Shown piece after piece: positions 25,590 to 36,373 of a stretch of DNA of 64,000 nt (positions are counted from its first letter, which is position 1; each line of letters opens with the position of its first letter). The translations under genes and the position numbers were made by a program. Source of the stretch: Amycolatopsis keratiniphila subsp. keratiniphila (GTDB lineage: Bacteria; Actinomycetota; Actinomycetes; Mycobacteriales; Pseudonocardiaceae); assembly GCF_001620365.2 (NCBI RefSeq), contig NZ_LQMT02000013.1:223917-287916 (forward strand). Direction: 5' to 3'. The notes beneath the pieces are model-generated. The model was not told the DNA's origin, ran no database searches, and saw only the letters and a program-made list of their open reading frames with translations.

Positions 25590-27089
25590 ATGACGACCGA
25601 CACCGCCACCGCCCCGACCGCCCCCGCCGGGCCCCAGCAGGTCGCTATCAACGACATCGGGTCGGAGGAAGACTTCCTCGCTGCGATCGACAAGACGATC
25701 AAGTACTTCAACGATGGCGACATCGTCGAAGGAACCATCGTCAAGGTCGATCGCGATGAGGTCTTGCTCGACATCGGCTACAAGACCGAGGGTGTCATCC
25801 CCTCGCGCGAGCTCTCCATCAAGCACGATGTCGACCCGGCTGAGGTTGTCACCGTCGGCGATGAGGTCGAAGCCCTCGTTCTCCAGAAGGAGGACAAGGA
25901 AGGCCGTCTGATCCTGTCCAAGAAGCGTGCGCAGTACGAGCGCGCCTGGGGCACGATCGAGGAGCTCAAGGAGAAGGACGAGCCCGTCAAGGGCACCGTC
26001 ATCGAGGTCGTCAAGGGCGGCCTCATCCTGGACATCGGCCTCCGCGGCTTCCTGCCCGCGTCGCTGGTCGAGATGCGCCGCGTGCGCGACCTGCAGCCGT
26101 ACGTCGGCCGCGAGCTCGAGGCGAAGATCATCGAGCTGGACAAGAACCGCAACAACGTGGTCCTGTCCCGCCGTGCCTACCTGGAGCAGACCCAGTCCGA
26201 GGTGCGCAGCGAGTTCCTCAACGCGCTCGCCAAGGGCCAGGTCCGCAAGGGCGTCGTGTCGTCCATCGTCAACTTCGGTGCCTTCGTGGACCTGGGTGGC
26301 GTCGACGGCCTGGTGCACGTCTCCGAGCTGTCCTGGAAGCACATCGACCACCCGTCCGAGGTCGTCGAGGTCGGCCAGGAGGTCACGGTCGAGGTTCTGG
26401 ACGTCGACATGGACCGCGAGCGCGTCTCGCTGTCGCTGAAGGCGACCCAGGAAGACCCGTGGCGTCAGTTCGCCCGCACCCACGCGATCGGCCAGATCGT
26501 GCCGGGCAAGGTCACCAAGCTCGTCCCGTTCGGTGCGTTCGTGCGCGTCGAGGAGGGCATCGAGGGCCTGGTGCACATCTCCGAGCTGGCCGAGCGCCAC
26601 GTGGAGATCCCGGAGCAGGTCGTCCAGGTCAACGGCGACGTGATGGTCAAGGTCATCGACATCGACCTCGAGCGTCGTCGCATCTCGCTCTCGCTGAAGC
26701 AGGCGAACGAGGGTGTCACGCCGGAGACCGAGTTCGACCCGACTCAGTACGGCATGGCCGCCGAGTACGACGCCGAGGGCAACTACATCTACCCCGAAGG
26801 CTTCGACCCGGACACCCAGGAGTGGCAGGAAGGCTTCGACAAGCAGCGTGAGGAGTGGGAGCGTCAGTACGCCGAGGCTCACACCCGCTACGAGGCTCAC
26901 ATGAAGCAGGTCGTCAAGGCCGCCGAGGCCGACGCGGAAGCCGCGGCCGACGCCGCGACCGGTGTCACCTCCGGCGACTCGGGCGAGCAGAGCTACACCT
27001 CCGCTCCGGCCGAGGCCAAGAGCGGTGGCACGCTCGCCAGCGACGAGCAGCTCGCGGCTCTCCGCGAGAAGCTGTCGGGCGGCGCGTGA
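25590..27089 (+). CDS. rpsA: 30S ribosomal protein S1
   Basis: This 499-residue RNA-binding ribosomal protein recruits mRNA to the 30S subunit. Four S1 domains are visible, beginning near residues 40, 130, 215 and 300; the third and fourth carry the classical VxxxxxFGAFVxL / GLVHxSEL pattern. Residues 370-499 are an acidic, Ala-rich tail lacking further S1 domains, as in mycobacterial RpsA (about 480 residues). Codon use is the most biased in the window, fitting high expression. A strong terminator follows 27 bp later. Confidence 0.97.
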   Translation: MTTDTATAPTAPAGPQQVAINDIGSEEDFLAAIDKTIKYFNDGDIVEGTIVKVDRDEVLLDIGYKTEGVIPSRELSIKHDVDPAEVVTVGDEVEALVLQKEDKEGRLILSKKRAQYERAWGTIEELKEKDEPVKGTVIEVVKGGLILDIGLRGFLPASLVEMRRVRDLQPYVGRELEAKIIELDKNRNNVVLSRRAYLEQTQSEVRSEFLNALAKGQVRKGVVSSIVNFGAFVDLGGVDGLVHVSELSWKHIDHPSEVVEVGQEVTVEVLDVDMDRERVSLSLKATQEDPWRQFARTHAIGQIVPGKVTKLVPFGAFVRVEEGIEGLVHISELAERHVEIPEQVVQVNGDVMVKVIDIDLERRRISLSLKQANEGVTPETEFDPTQYGMAAEYDAEGNYIYPEGFDPDTQEWQEGFDKQREEWERQYAEAHTRYEAHMKQVVKAAEADAEAAADAATGVTSGDSGEQSYTSAPAEAKSGGTLASDEQLAALREKLSGGA

Positions 27090-27116
27090 TCCAGGCGCTC
27101 AGCCAGTAGCTGACAG

Positions 27117-27152
27117 ACAGCGGCCCCGGTCCACACGGACCGGGGCCGCTGT
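27117..27152 (+). terminator. rpsA terminator
   Basis: A perfect 16-bp stem (27117-27132 with 27137-27152) with an ACAC loop is followed by CTTTG. It is the strongest intrinsic terminator in the window. Confidence 0.9.
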
Positions 27153-27159
27153 CTTTGCC

Positions 27160-27223
27160 CGCATTCAGTCCTCTGAATGCGTTCCTTGCACGCGCAACTA
27201 CCGCATCCAGAGGACTGAATGCG
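27160..27223. repeat. Compound palindromic element, copy 1 (after rpsA)
   Basis: The left arm GCATTCAGTCCTCTGAATGC (27161-27180) pairs with 27203-27222, one mismatch in 20. An inner stem TTGC...GCAA lies in the loop. The same layout and most of the same bases recur after uvrB at 36304-36362. Confidence 0.85.
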
Positions 27224-27241
27224 GTAGGGGAGGGAAGAGCG

Positions 27242-27466
27242 TCAGGAGGTGGCGGGCCGGACGGCCGGCACCCAGACGCGTTCGAGCGCCGCGGCGCGGG
27301 CCTTGCGGCGGAGTCCGGCGAAGCTGTGCTTGGCCGGGACCAGGAGCGCGCTCAGCCACGTGCGCCGATATTCGGCGAGGGCCTCGGCCACGGGACGATG
27401 GAGGACACAGTGCACCAGGCCCGGCGTTCCGAGCCGGTGCCTTCCGACGTGCTTGCCGTCTGCCAT
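27242..27466 (-). CDS. Small basic protein of unknown function
   Basis: This 74-residue reading frame starts at ATG 27466, directly behind GGAGGAAAG (27467-27475), one of the best ribosome sites in the window; that is the main reason to accept it. The product is basic, with many Arg, His and Lys and only two acidic stretches. It contains a central PVAEALAEYRRTWL helix and a C-terminal ARAAALERVWVP segment. It has no signal peptide and no motif I recognise. It lies between the rpsA terminator region and coaE on the opposite strand. It could be a small nucleic-acid binding protein, but that is only a guess from charge. Confidence 0.6.
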   Translation of the reverse strand: MADGKHVGRHRLGTPGLVHCVLHRPVAEALAEYRRTWLSALLVPAKHSFAGLRRKARAAALERVWVPAVRPATS

Positions 27467-27650
27467 CTTTCCTCCGTGTGGGCTACCTTCGCCGCGCACG
27501 GTACGCAATCAGGCGCCTGATGCGGCGTAACCGCCCGGCGTGTCACCCATAAAGGTCGTGTAACGCGTCACTATGAACTTGCCTTTTGCATCCGTCTGTG
27601 CCGGTTGCGTACATCTCGTGACCCTGCGCGGTCACCCCAGGTCGCGCCAC

Positions 27651-27656
27651 TAGGCT
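27651..27656 (+). promoter_or_regulatory. Candidate -10 box of leaderless coaE transcript
   Basis: TAGGCT ends exactly 7 nt before the ATG of coaE and no Shine-Dalgarno sequence is present. Confidence 0.5.
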
Positions 27657-27663
27657 GATCGAC

Positions 27664-28848
27664 ATGCTGCGTGTGGGCCTGACCGGCGGGATCGGCGCCG
27701 GAAAATCGACGGTGGCGAACCGGCTTTCCGAGCACGGCGCCGTCCTCATCGACTCCGACAAGATCGCCAGGGAGGTCGTCGAGCCGGGGACGCCGGGGCT
27801 CACCGAGCTCGTCGAGGCATTCGGGGAAGACATCCTGGGCCCCGAAGGCACCCTCGATCGGGCCGCGCTCGCCGCGAAGGCGTTCGCCGACGAGGACTCG
27901 CGCAAGCGGCTGAACTCGATCGTCCATCCGAGGGTCGGCGCCAGGACCGCCGAACTGATGGCGGCCGCCGCGCCGGACGCGATCATCGTCCACGACATCC
28001 CGCTGCTGGTCGAGGGCGGGCTGGCACCGATGTACCACCTCGTCGTCATGGTCGACGCGCCGGAGGAGGTCCGGGTCCGCCGCCTGGTCGAGGCCCGCGG
28101 CATGGCCGAACCGGACGCGCGCGCCAGGATCAAGGCACAGGCCACCACCGATCAGCGCCGGGCGGTGGCCGACGTGTGGTTCGATAACAGCGGAGCGCCC
28201 GACATCGTGCTCGCCGAGGTCGACGCGCTGTGGGCGGACCGGCTGACCCCGTTCGAGGCGAACGTGCGGCTCCGCAAGCCGCGGGCGCCGATGTCGCCGA
28301 AGATCGCCCCGTACGACGAGACGTGGCCCGTGCAGGCCGAGCGGGCGCTCGCGCGGATCCGCGTGGTGGCAGGCGACAACGCCGTGCGGGTCGATCACAT
28401 CGGCTCGACGTCCGTGCCGGGGCTGTCCGCCAAGGACATCCTCGATCTCCAGCTGACGGTGTCCACTTTGGACAAGGCCGACGAGCTGGCGGACGCGCTC
28501 TCCGACGCGGGGTTCCCGCGGGCGGAAGGGGAGTGGTACGACGACGCGCACGGCGAAGACGGCACCTGGCCCAAGCGGTTCCACTTCGGCGGCGACCCTC
28601 GCCGTCCGGTCAACCTGCACGTCCGCTCGCAGGAGACCCCGGCCTGGCGGCTCGCGCTGCTGTTCCCGGAATGGCTGCGGCAGAACCCCGGCGAACGCGA
28701 CGCCTACGCGGCGGTCAAGACCGCCATGGCCGCGAAACACGCCGGCGACGGGACTGTCGAGCAGTACACCGACGAGAAGCAGGTCTGGGTCGACGCCGCC
28801 TTCACCCGTGCCGGCGCCTGGGCGGAATCGACCGGCTGGACCCCGTAA
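27664..28848 (+). CDS. coaE: Dephospho-CoA kinase fused to a GrpB/UPF0157 domain
   Basis: This 394-residue protein catalyses the last step of coenzyme A synthesis, ATP-dependent phosphorylation of dephospho-CoA. Residues 1-200 are the kinase: P-loop GGIGAGKST (8-16), DSDKIAREVV near residue 38 and the lid around RRLVEARGMAEPDARARI. Residues 215-394 are a UPF0157/GrpB domain (VDHIGSTSVPGLSAKDILDLQ), which belongs to the nucleotidyltransferase fold. Mycobacterial CoaE has the same fusion, there reported to help folding or regulation. The 3' end lies 7 bp from the convergent GT39 gene. Confidence 0.95.
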   Translation: MLRVGLTGGIGAGKSTVANRLSEHGAVLIDSDKIAREVVEPGTPGLTELVEAFGEDILGPEGTLDRAALAAKAFADEDSRKRLNSIVHPRVGARTAELMAAAAPDAIIVHDIPLLVEGGLAPMYHLVVMVDAPEEVRVRRLVEARGMAEPDARARIKAQATTDQRRAVADVWFDNSGAPDIVLAEVDALWADRLTPFEANVRLRKPRAPMSPKIAPYDETWPVQAERALARIRVVAGDNAVRVDHIGSTSVPGLSAKDILDLQLTVSTLDKADELADALSDAGFPRAEGEWYDDAHGEDGTWPKRFHFGGDPRRPVNLHVRSQETPAWRLALLFPEWLRQNPGERDAYAAVKTAMAAKHAGDGTVEQYTDEKQVWVDAAFTRAGAWAESTGWTP

Positions 28849-28855
28849 GCGCAGG

Positions 28856-30376
28856 TCAAACCCGGAATTCCCGGAGCGTGGGCCACGCCGCCGCCCAGGT
28901 TTCGGTGTGGCCGGTGAGCAGCCAGATCGGCATTCCGCGGCTCACATTGCGCACACCGGCCTCGTTGTCCACGCGGGAGACGATCCGGGCTTCGGTGAAC
29001 GAACGCAGCAGCCGCGCCGGATCCGGCCCGACGAACAGGACGCTGTCCGCGGTCTCGGGTGGATGCCCGAAGTACCAGAACCCGCGGCTCGGGCTGTACA
29101 CGGCGGGCAGCCCGTAGTCGGCGCCGTACCGGTCCAGCGCTCCGGCCTGCCAGTAGCCCGCCGTGACGAGGGTGGTGCGCTCCCGCTGTTCCGGCGGGAG
29201 CCGGTGATAGGCGTCGGCGACCGAACGGGCGAGGTCCGGCCAGCCGATCTCTTCCAGCGCGTACGCCGGGCGCGGTACGTCCCGGCCCTGGGTGAGCCAG
29301 GCGGACGGCCACACCGGCAGCGCGTACGGGAGGGTGTACAGCGCGGAAAGCAGGAACACCGGCCAAGTCGGGATCCAGCGGAACCACAGTGACGGCTTCA
29401 ACTGTCCGAAGTGGACCGCCGCACCCGCCCACAGGACGCCGAACATGCCCGCTGCGTAGTAGTACCGGCCGTTGGACAGGATGAACAGCGCGATCACGCC
29501 GACGGTCGTCCAGCCGAGGAACCGGTACGCGCGCAGCCTGGCCGAGAACGACAACACCCAGAGTCCATAGAGGACACCGACGACACCGATGCCGAGCCCG
29601 GCCCCGGTCAGGAGGGCGGGCAGGAACCCGGCGCGCCCGCTCCAGCCGCCGGTGGCCTCGTGGGCGATGACGTCGCCCATCTCCAGCTGCGGCCAGCCGT
29701 TCGCGGCCTGCCACCACAGCGTCGGCACCATCGACAGCGCGGCGATCCCCGCGCCTGCCCAGAGTTTGGGCCTGCGCAACAGATCCCGGGGCCCGAAGAG
29801 CACGATCGCGATCCCGGCCGCGACCCAGAACGTCGCGATGAGGAGCTTGACGTTCAGCGCGACGGCGGTCGCCACACCCAGCCACAGCAGCAGGTTGTCG
29901 TCACGCGTCCGCATCCACCGGACGAGCAGCCAGGCGATGAGCGTCCACAGTGCCGGATCGATCGTCGAGGTGGCAAGGTAGTGCCCGCTGCCGAGGAACT
30001 GCCCGCAGATCGCGTACGCGGCGGCGGCACGGGTCTGCGCACGGCGGTCCCCGCCCATCTCGTAGGCGATGAGCCCGGTGAACACGACACCGGCTGCCGT
30101 CGCGAGGACGGCGGGCAGGCGGAACACGAAGACGTTGCCCGGCGCGAGCGTGTCCATCACCAGCGCCAGGAACGGGAGCACCGGCGGCTGATCCGCGTAA
30201 CCCCAGGCCAGCCGCTTGCCCGCGGAGAGGAAGTACAGCTCGTCGCCGAAGTAGCCGTAGCGCCACGCCGTCGCCAGCAGGACCGCCGTGGCCGCGGCGG
30301 CGAGCAGCCCCACCGGGAGCCGGGCGAACGCCGCACTGGACACGGTCGGTGTTTCGGCCGCGGGGGCGGCTTCCAT
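28856..30376 (-). CDS. GT39-type membrane glycosyltransferase, copy 1
   Basis: This 506-residue polytopic protein has about eleven TM helices. The first extracytoplasmic loop carries FGDELYFLSAGKRLAWGYADQPP, with the Asp-Glu pair expected to bind the lipid-linked sugar donor as in ArnT and PMT enzymes. The C-terminal 130 residues are a soluble extracytoplasmic domain (PAYALEEIGWPDLARSVADAY; YSPSRGFWYFGHPPE). The acceptor (protein or cell-wall glycan) is unknown. GAGGA lies just before ATG 30376. It is a tandem paralog of the next gene and also leftward. Confidence 0.85.
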   Translation of the reverse strand: MEAAPAAETPTVSSAAFARLPVGLLAAAATAVLLATAWRYGYFGDELYFLSAGKRLAWGYADQPPVLPFLALVMDTLAPGNVFVFRLPAVLATAAGVVFTGLIAYEMGGDRRAQTRAAAAYAICGQFLGSGHYLATSTIDPALWTLIAWLLVRWMRTRDDNLLLWLGVATAVALNVKLLIATFWVAAGIAIVLFGPRDLLRRPKLWAGAGIAALSMVPTLWWQAANGWPQLEMGDVIAHEATGGWSGRAGFLPALLTGAGLGIGVVGVLYGLWVLSFSARLRAYRFLGWTTVGVIALFILSNGRYYYAAGMFGVLWAGAAVHFGQLKPSLWFRWIPTWPVFLLSALYTLPYALPVWPSAWLTQGRDVPRPAYALEEIGWPDLARSVADAYHRLPPEQRERTTLVTAGYWQAGALDRYGADYGLPAVYSPSRGFWYFGHPPETADSVLFVGPDPARLLRSFTEARIVSRVDNEAGVRNVSRGMPIWLLTGHTETWAAAWPTLREFRV

Positions 30377-30402
30377 CCATTCCTCGCAGATCCCTCGGGT
30401 GC

Positions 30403-30458
30403 CGGTCCTCTCGCACCTTACGTGCCACCGGCGTGGCGCGTCGGTCGTGAGAGGACCG
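30403..30458 (-). terminator. Hairpin between the two GT39 genes
   Basis: CGGTCCTCTC (30403-30412) pairs with GAGAGGACCG (30449-30458), with an inner GCCACCGGCGTGGC stem. It lies 8 bp past the stop of copy 2 and probably separates the two transcripts. Confidence 0.55.
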
Positions 30459-30466
30459 CTGGAGCA

Positions 30467-31981
30467 TCAGAACCCCCAGTCCGTGAGCTTCGGCCATACC
30501 GTGTCCCAAGGCCCGTTCCTGCCGGTGGCCAGCCAGATCTTCATGCCCTGACTCGTGTTCGTGATCCCGGCCCGGTTGTCGAGCGCACCGACCTCTTGGA
30601 TCCGCGTGAAGTACGGCACAAGCCCCGAAGGGTCGTTCCCGACGAACAGGACGTCCCGTGCCGATTCCGGCGGCCTCGGCAGCGTCGCGTAGCCGCGGTT
30701 GGGGCTCGACGGCGACGGGAGCCCGAGCTCCGGTCCGTAATGGTCGATCGCGCTCGCCTGCCAGTATTTCGCCGCCACGATCCCGGTCCGGGCCGGATCG
30801 GGCGCGGTCCGGTACGCCCGCGCCACCGACTCCGTGATCTCCCGCCAGCCGATCTCCTCGACGGCGAACACCGGCCGGGCCCACTCCGGGGCACTCGCCA
30901 GCGCCGCCCGCGGGAGGACCGGGAGCGATTGCGGGATCGCGACCAGCGCGGCCACGACGTACACCGGCCAGGTGGCGACCCAGCGCCAGTACTTCGACGC
31001 CTGACCCGCTTCGATCTCCACCGCCGCGGCCGCGAACAGCGGGGCGAACATCCCCGCCGCGTAGTAGTAGCGCCCGTTCGCCAGCAGGAACAGGGCGAGG
31101 ACGCCGAGCGCGGTCCAGCCGAGGAAACGGTACGGCCGCAGGCGTTCGGACCGCAGCAGCCGCCACAGCCCATAGCCGACCAGGACCATCCCCACCGGAA
31201 TCCCGGCGCTGAGCACCAGTGTCGGGACGAACGTGACCCGCCCGCCCCAGCCTGCCGAGACCTCTTGGGAGATCGCCGCGCCCATGGTCAGTTGCGGCCA
31301 TCCGTTCGCGGCCTGCCAGACGAGCGTGGGCGCGATCATCGCGGCGGCGATCAGCGCGCCGCACCACAGCGCCGGACGGCGGACGAGGTCGCGGGGCCCG
31401 GACACCGCCGCTGCGATCAGCGCGACGAGCCAGAAGCCCCCGATGAGGAACTTCGTGTTCAGCGCGAATCCGGTGACCACGCCGCTCCAGACCAGCAGCC
31501 CGTCCGCACGGGTCCGCGTCCACCGGACGAACAGCCAGATCAGCAGCGTCCACAGGAACGGGTCGATCGTGCTGGTCGCCAGGTAGTGCCCGCTGCCCAG
31601 CATCTGGAGGGACACCGCGAACGCCGCCGCCGCGATCGTCTGCGCTTTGCGGCCACCGCCCAGTTCCCTGGTGATGAGCGCGGTCAGCACGACGCCGGCG
31701 ACCATCGCCAGCATCGCCGGGATCCGCAGGACGAACGGCGAATCGGCGCCCAATCCGTCCATCAGCCGGGCCAGGAGCGGCAACAGCGGCGGCTGGTCGG
31801 CATACCCCCAGTCCAGATGCCGACCGGCCGCCAGGAAGTACAACTCGTCGCCGAAATAGCCGTATCGCCCTGCCGTCGCCGCGAGAACCGCCCCCATCGC
31901 GCCGGCGATCGCCAGCACCGGTGCTCTCGCGAACGGTGTGGCCTCCGCGCGTTCCCGGAGCCCCTCGGCCTCGATGACCAC
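30467..31981 (-). CDS. GT39-type membrane glycosyltransferase, copy 2
   Basis: This 504-residue protein is a paralog of copy 1, with the same loop FGDELYFLAAGRHLDWGYADQPP, the same helix count and an equivalent soluble C-terminal domain (VFAVEEIGWREITESVARAY; SPNRGYATLPRPPE). Both copies keep the donor-binding Asp-Glu. Conservation is high in the membrane core and lower in the terminal domain, suggesting that the two act on different acceptors. The 139-bp gap upstream (31982-32120) holds its promoter and nothing else I can see. Confidence 0.85.
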   Translation of the reverse strand: MVIEAEGLRERAEATPFARAPVLAIAGAMGAVLAATAGRYGYFGDELYFLAAGRHLDWGYADQPPLLPLLARLMDGLGADSPFVLRIPAMLAMVAGVVLTALITRELGGGRKAQTIAAAAFAVSLQMLGSGHYLATSTIDPFLWTLLIWLFVRWTRTRADGLLVWSGVVTGFALNTKFLIGGFWLVALIAAAVSGPRDLVRRPALWCGALIAAAMIAPTLVWQAANGWPQLTMGAAISQEVSAGWGGRVTFVPTLVLSAGIPVGMVLVGYGLWRLLRSERLRPYRFLGWTALGVLALFLLANGRYYYAAGMFAPLFAAAAVEIEAGQASKYWRWVATWPVYVVAALVAIPQSLPVLPRAALASAPEWARPVFAVEEIGWREITESVARAYRTAPDPARTGIVAAKYWQASAIDHYGPELGLPSPSSPNRGYATLPRPPESARDVLFVGNDPSGLVPYFTRIQEVGALDNRAGITNTSQGMKIWLATGRNGPWDTVWPKLTDWGF

Positions 31982-32120
31982 GGGTATCCGCCCCCTCTCG
32001 ATCGGTTACTCCGTGATCGAGAGTCCCGCAGGGGAGCCCCGCCGGGTATCCATCGGCCGGTCGGAATCCGTCTCTTCCAAAGGATGAGCGAAGATCAACC
32101 GAACGATGGATGCCGGTGGC

Positions 32121-32636
32121 TCAGTGCCGTCGCCAGCCGAGTGTGATGTCCTTTGTGGACAGCCAGCCGCGCAGGTCGTGGCCGTGGGAGGCCAGCCCGT
32201 CGACGGTCGCATGACTGACCTCGAGCGCGCGTTCGCCGTCGGCGGGGGAGACCAGCCCGGCGACGACCGCGGCGAGGAGTTCGTCGGTGTCGATCACCTG
32301 GACGGACTTCTTGTCCCGGAGGACCAGGTCGAGATAGAGATCGGTGGCCACCCAGACGCCGTCGTCGCGGCGGATGTCGACGACGTCGAGGTAGAAGTCC
32401 TGATCGCGTTCGTGGCCGGGGTTGAACCAGAAGTCGGTGATCCGCAGGCCGAGATCGGGCAGCAGCCAGGACTCGAGATAGTGGAACTGCGCCCGCCCCG
32501 GCGTCGGCCGCGCCATGTAGAGGCCGAAGGGCTCTTCGCGGTATTCCTCGACGTCCCTCACGACGCCCTTGGGGTCGGTGTTGGTCTTCGCGGCCGGGTC
32601 GAAGTACTCGACCTTCGGCGGATGCAGCGCGGTCAT
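32121..32636 (-). CDS. DUF402-family protein
   Basis: This 171-residue soluble protein carries the DUF402 beta-barrel: DVVDIRRDDGVWVATDLYLDLVL near residues 90-115, then VIDTDEL and a helix with VSPADGERAL. DUF402 proteins include nucleoside di/triphosphatases and RNA-linked FomD-like enzymes that use a pair of metal ions held by Asp residues; the equivalent Asp residues appear present. ATG 32636 is the first start after the divergent neighbour's promoter region and gives the usual family length. Function in this organism unknown. Confidence 0.8.
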   Translation of the reverse strand: MTALHPPKVEYFDPAAKTNTDPKGVVRDVEEYREEPFGLYMARPTPGRAQFHYLESWLLPDLGLRITDFWFNPGHERDQDFYLDVVDIRRDDGVWVATDLYLDLVLRDKKSVQVIDTDELLAAVVAGLVSPADGERALEVSHATVDGLASHGHDLRGWLSTKDITLGWRRH

Positions 32637-32779
32637 GCGCCCATCTTGGAAGGAGCCGACGCCCGCGAACACCGCCCAACCGGGTGGACGATCACGGTTT
32701 CGCGGTTCCGTGGGAGTGGCGCCGCCCGGCCGGATAAGGTGCGCTGGTTCCGCCATAGGGGTGAGTGGGGAGTCGACGT

Positions 32780-34090
32780 ATGTTCGGGATCATCAGGCCG
32801 TGCCGCCATCGGCTTTCCGCTGGTCTGCACGCGGACTGGCTCGCCCATCTCTGCGGTCTTTGCCTGGCACTGCGCGACGAACACGGACATCTCGCCCGAA
32901 TGGTGACGAACTACGACGGCCTGATCATCTCGGCGCTCGTCGAAGCCCAGTCGCCGCGTGCGGAGGGGCGGCGCGACGCCGGCCCTTGCCCGCTTCGGGC
33001 GATGAAGGGAACGTCGGTCGCGAAGGGCGGCGGTGCCCAGCTCGCGGCGGCGGTCTCCCTGGTGCTGGCGTCGGCCAAGATCAGCGACCACGTCGAAGAC
33101 CGGGACGGCGCTTTCGCGCGGCGTTCCGTCGCTCTCGCCGCGAGGCGGGTCGCGACGCGCTGGGCGGACCAGGGGAGCCGCACGGGCACCCGGATCGGCT
33201 TCGACACGGCGGTCCTGACCGAGGCAGTCGACCGGCAGGGCGAGATCGAACGCGCCCTCCACCTGGGTGATTCGGCCGTGCTCGCCACCGAACCCGCCGA
33301 ACTGGCGACGGCGGCCGCGTTCGCGCACACCGCGGTCATCGCGGGCCGTCCGGAGAACGCCGCGCCGCTGGCCGAGGCCGGGCGCCTGTTCGGCAGGGCG
33401 GCCCACCTGCTCGACGCCGTCGAGGACCTCGCCGAGGACGAGGCCGCCGGGGCGTGGAACCCGCTGACGGCCACCGGCACCGGCCTCGCCGAGGCGCGAC
33501 GCCTGTGCGACGACGCCGTGCTCGGTGTCGAGCTCGCCCTTCGCGAAGTGAAGTTCGACCAGCCGAAGCTCGTCCACGCGCTGCTGGTGCACGAACTGCG
33601 CCAGGCGGTGCGACGTTCCTTCGGGCACAACCTCACCGGTCACGGGCACGGCCCCCAGCAGCCGCCGCCGGGCTGGATCGGGCCCGGACCCCGGCCGCAA
33701 CAGCACCCCCATCAGCCGTATCGGCAACAGCCTTATCCCCAGCAGCCCTACCCGCAGGGTGGGCACCAGGCGCCGCCACCGGGGCCGGTCCCGCCGCAGG
33801 GCGCACCCGGTGGCGGAGGCCCGCCGCAGGAGCCGCCGAACAAGAAGCGGAAGCACGGCGGCGCGCCGACCGACGGCCAGGGTGGCTGCTGCTGGACGCC
33901 GAAGTTCCGGGTCCCGCCGAAGCCGAGGGGTTTCTTCTTCGGCTGCGCCGTGGCCACCTACATGTGCTGTTCGTGTCAGTTCTGCTGCCGCGACCCGTTC
34001 CCCGGGCCGTGGAGCGGCAAGCCGCACGAGGCGGCGTGCAACAACTGCGACGGTTGTGACTGCTGTAACTGTTGTGACTGTTCCTGCTGA
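32780..34090 (+). CDS. DUF5685-family protein with Pro/Gln linker and Cys-rich tail
   Basis: This 436-residue protein starts at ATG 32780, 7 nt after GGGGAG. Residues 1-285 are a helical domain opening with MFGIIRPCRHRL and HLCGLCLALRDEHG; the C-x-x-C and nearby Cys and His could bind metal. Residues 295-365 are a low-complexity linker of Pro, Gln, Gly and His. The last 70 residues hold 20 or so cysteines in clusters such as CCSCQFCCRDPF and CDCCNCCDCSC. There is no signal peptide. The core is recognised only as an uncharacterised actinobacterial family. Position next to uvrB suggests no specific pathway. Confidence 0.8.
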   Translation: MFGIIRPCRHRLSAGLHADWLAHLCGLCLALRDEHGHLARMVTNYDGLIISALVEAQSPRAEGRRDAGPCPLRAMKGTSVAKGGGAQLAAAVSLVLASAKISDHVEDRDGAFARRSVALAARRVATRWADQGSRTGTRIGFDTAVLTEAVDRQGEIERALHLGDSAVLATEPAELATAAAFAHTAVIAGRPENAAPLAEAGRLFGRAAHLLDAVEDLAEDEAAGAWNPLTATGTGLAEARRLCDDAVLGVELALREVKFDQPKLVHALLVHELRQAVRRSFGHNLTGHGHGPQQPPPGWIGPGPRPQQHPHQPYRQQPYPQQPYPQGGHQAPPPGPVPPQGAPGGGGPPQEPPNKKRKHGGAPTDGQGGCCWTPKFRVPPKPRGFFFGCAVATYMCCSCQFCCRDPFPGPWSGKPHEAACNNCDGCDCCNCCDCSC

Positions 34091-34128
34091 TCCGACCAGG
34101 CGAAACGGAAACTGTCGGACCCAGCGCC

Positions 34129-34134
34129 TACTCT
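34129..34134 (+). promoter_or_regulatory. Candidate -10 box of leaderless uvrB transcript
   Basis: TACTCT lies 7 nt before the GTG of uvrB without any Shine-Dalgarno sequence between. Confidence 0.5.
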
Positions 34135-34141
34135 GGTTCCC

Positions 34142-36298
<2,157 letters not shown>

Positions 36299-36303
36299 CC
36301 CCG

Positions 36304-36363
36304 CGTTTCGTCCTCTGGACGCGATCCTTGCGTGTGCAAGTACCGCATTCAGAGGACGAAACG
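36304..36363. repeat. Compound palindromic element, copy 2 (after uvrB)
   Basis: CGTTTCGTCCTCTGGACGC (36303-36321) pairs with the reverse arm ending at 36362 (GCATTCAGAGGACGAAACG). An inner CTTGCGTGTGCAAG hairpin lies between. It shares GTCCTCT, TCCTTGC and the TACCGCAT-CAGAGGAC core with the element after rpsA. It may end both uvrB and the convergent peptidase transcript. Confidence 0.85.
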
Positions 36364-36373
36364 CGTGAGGGGA

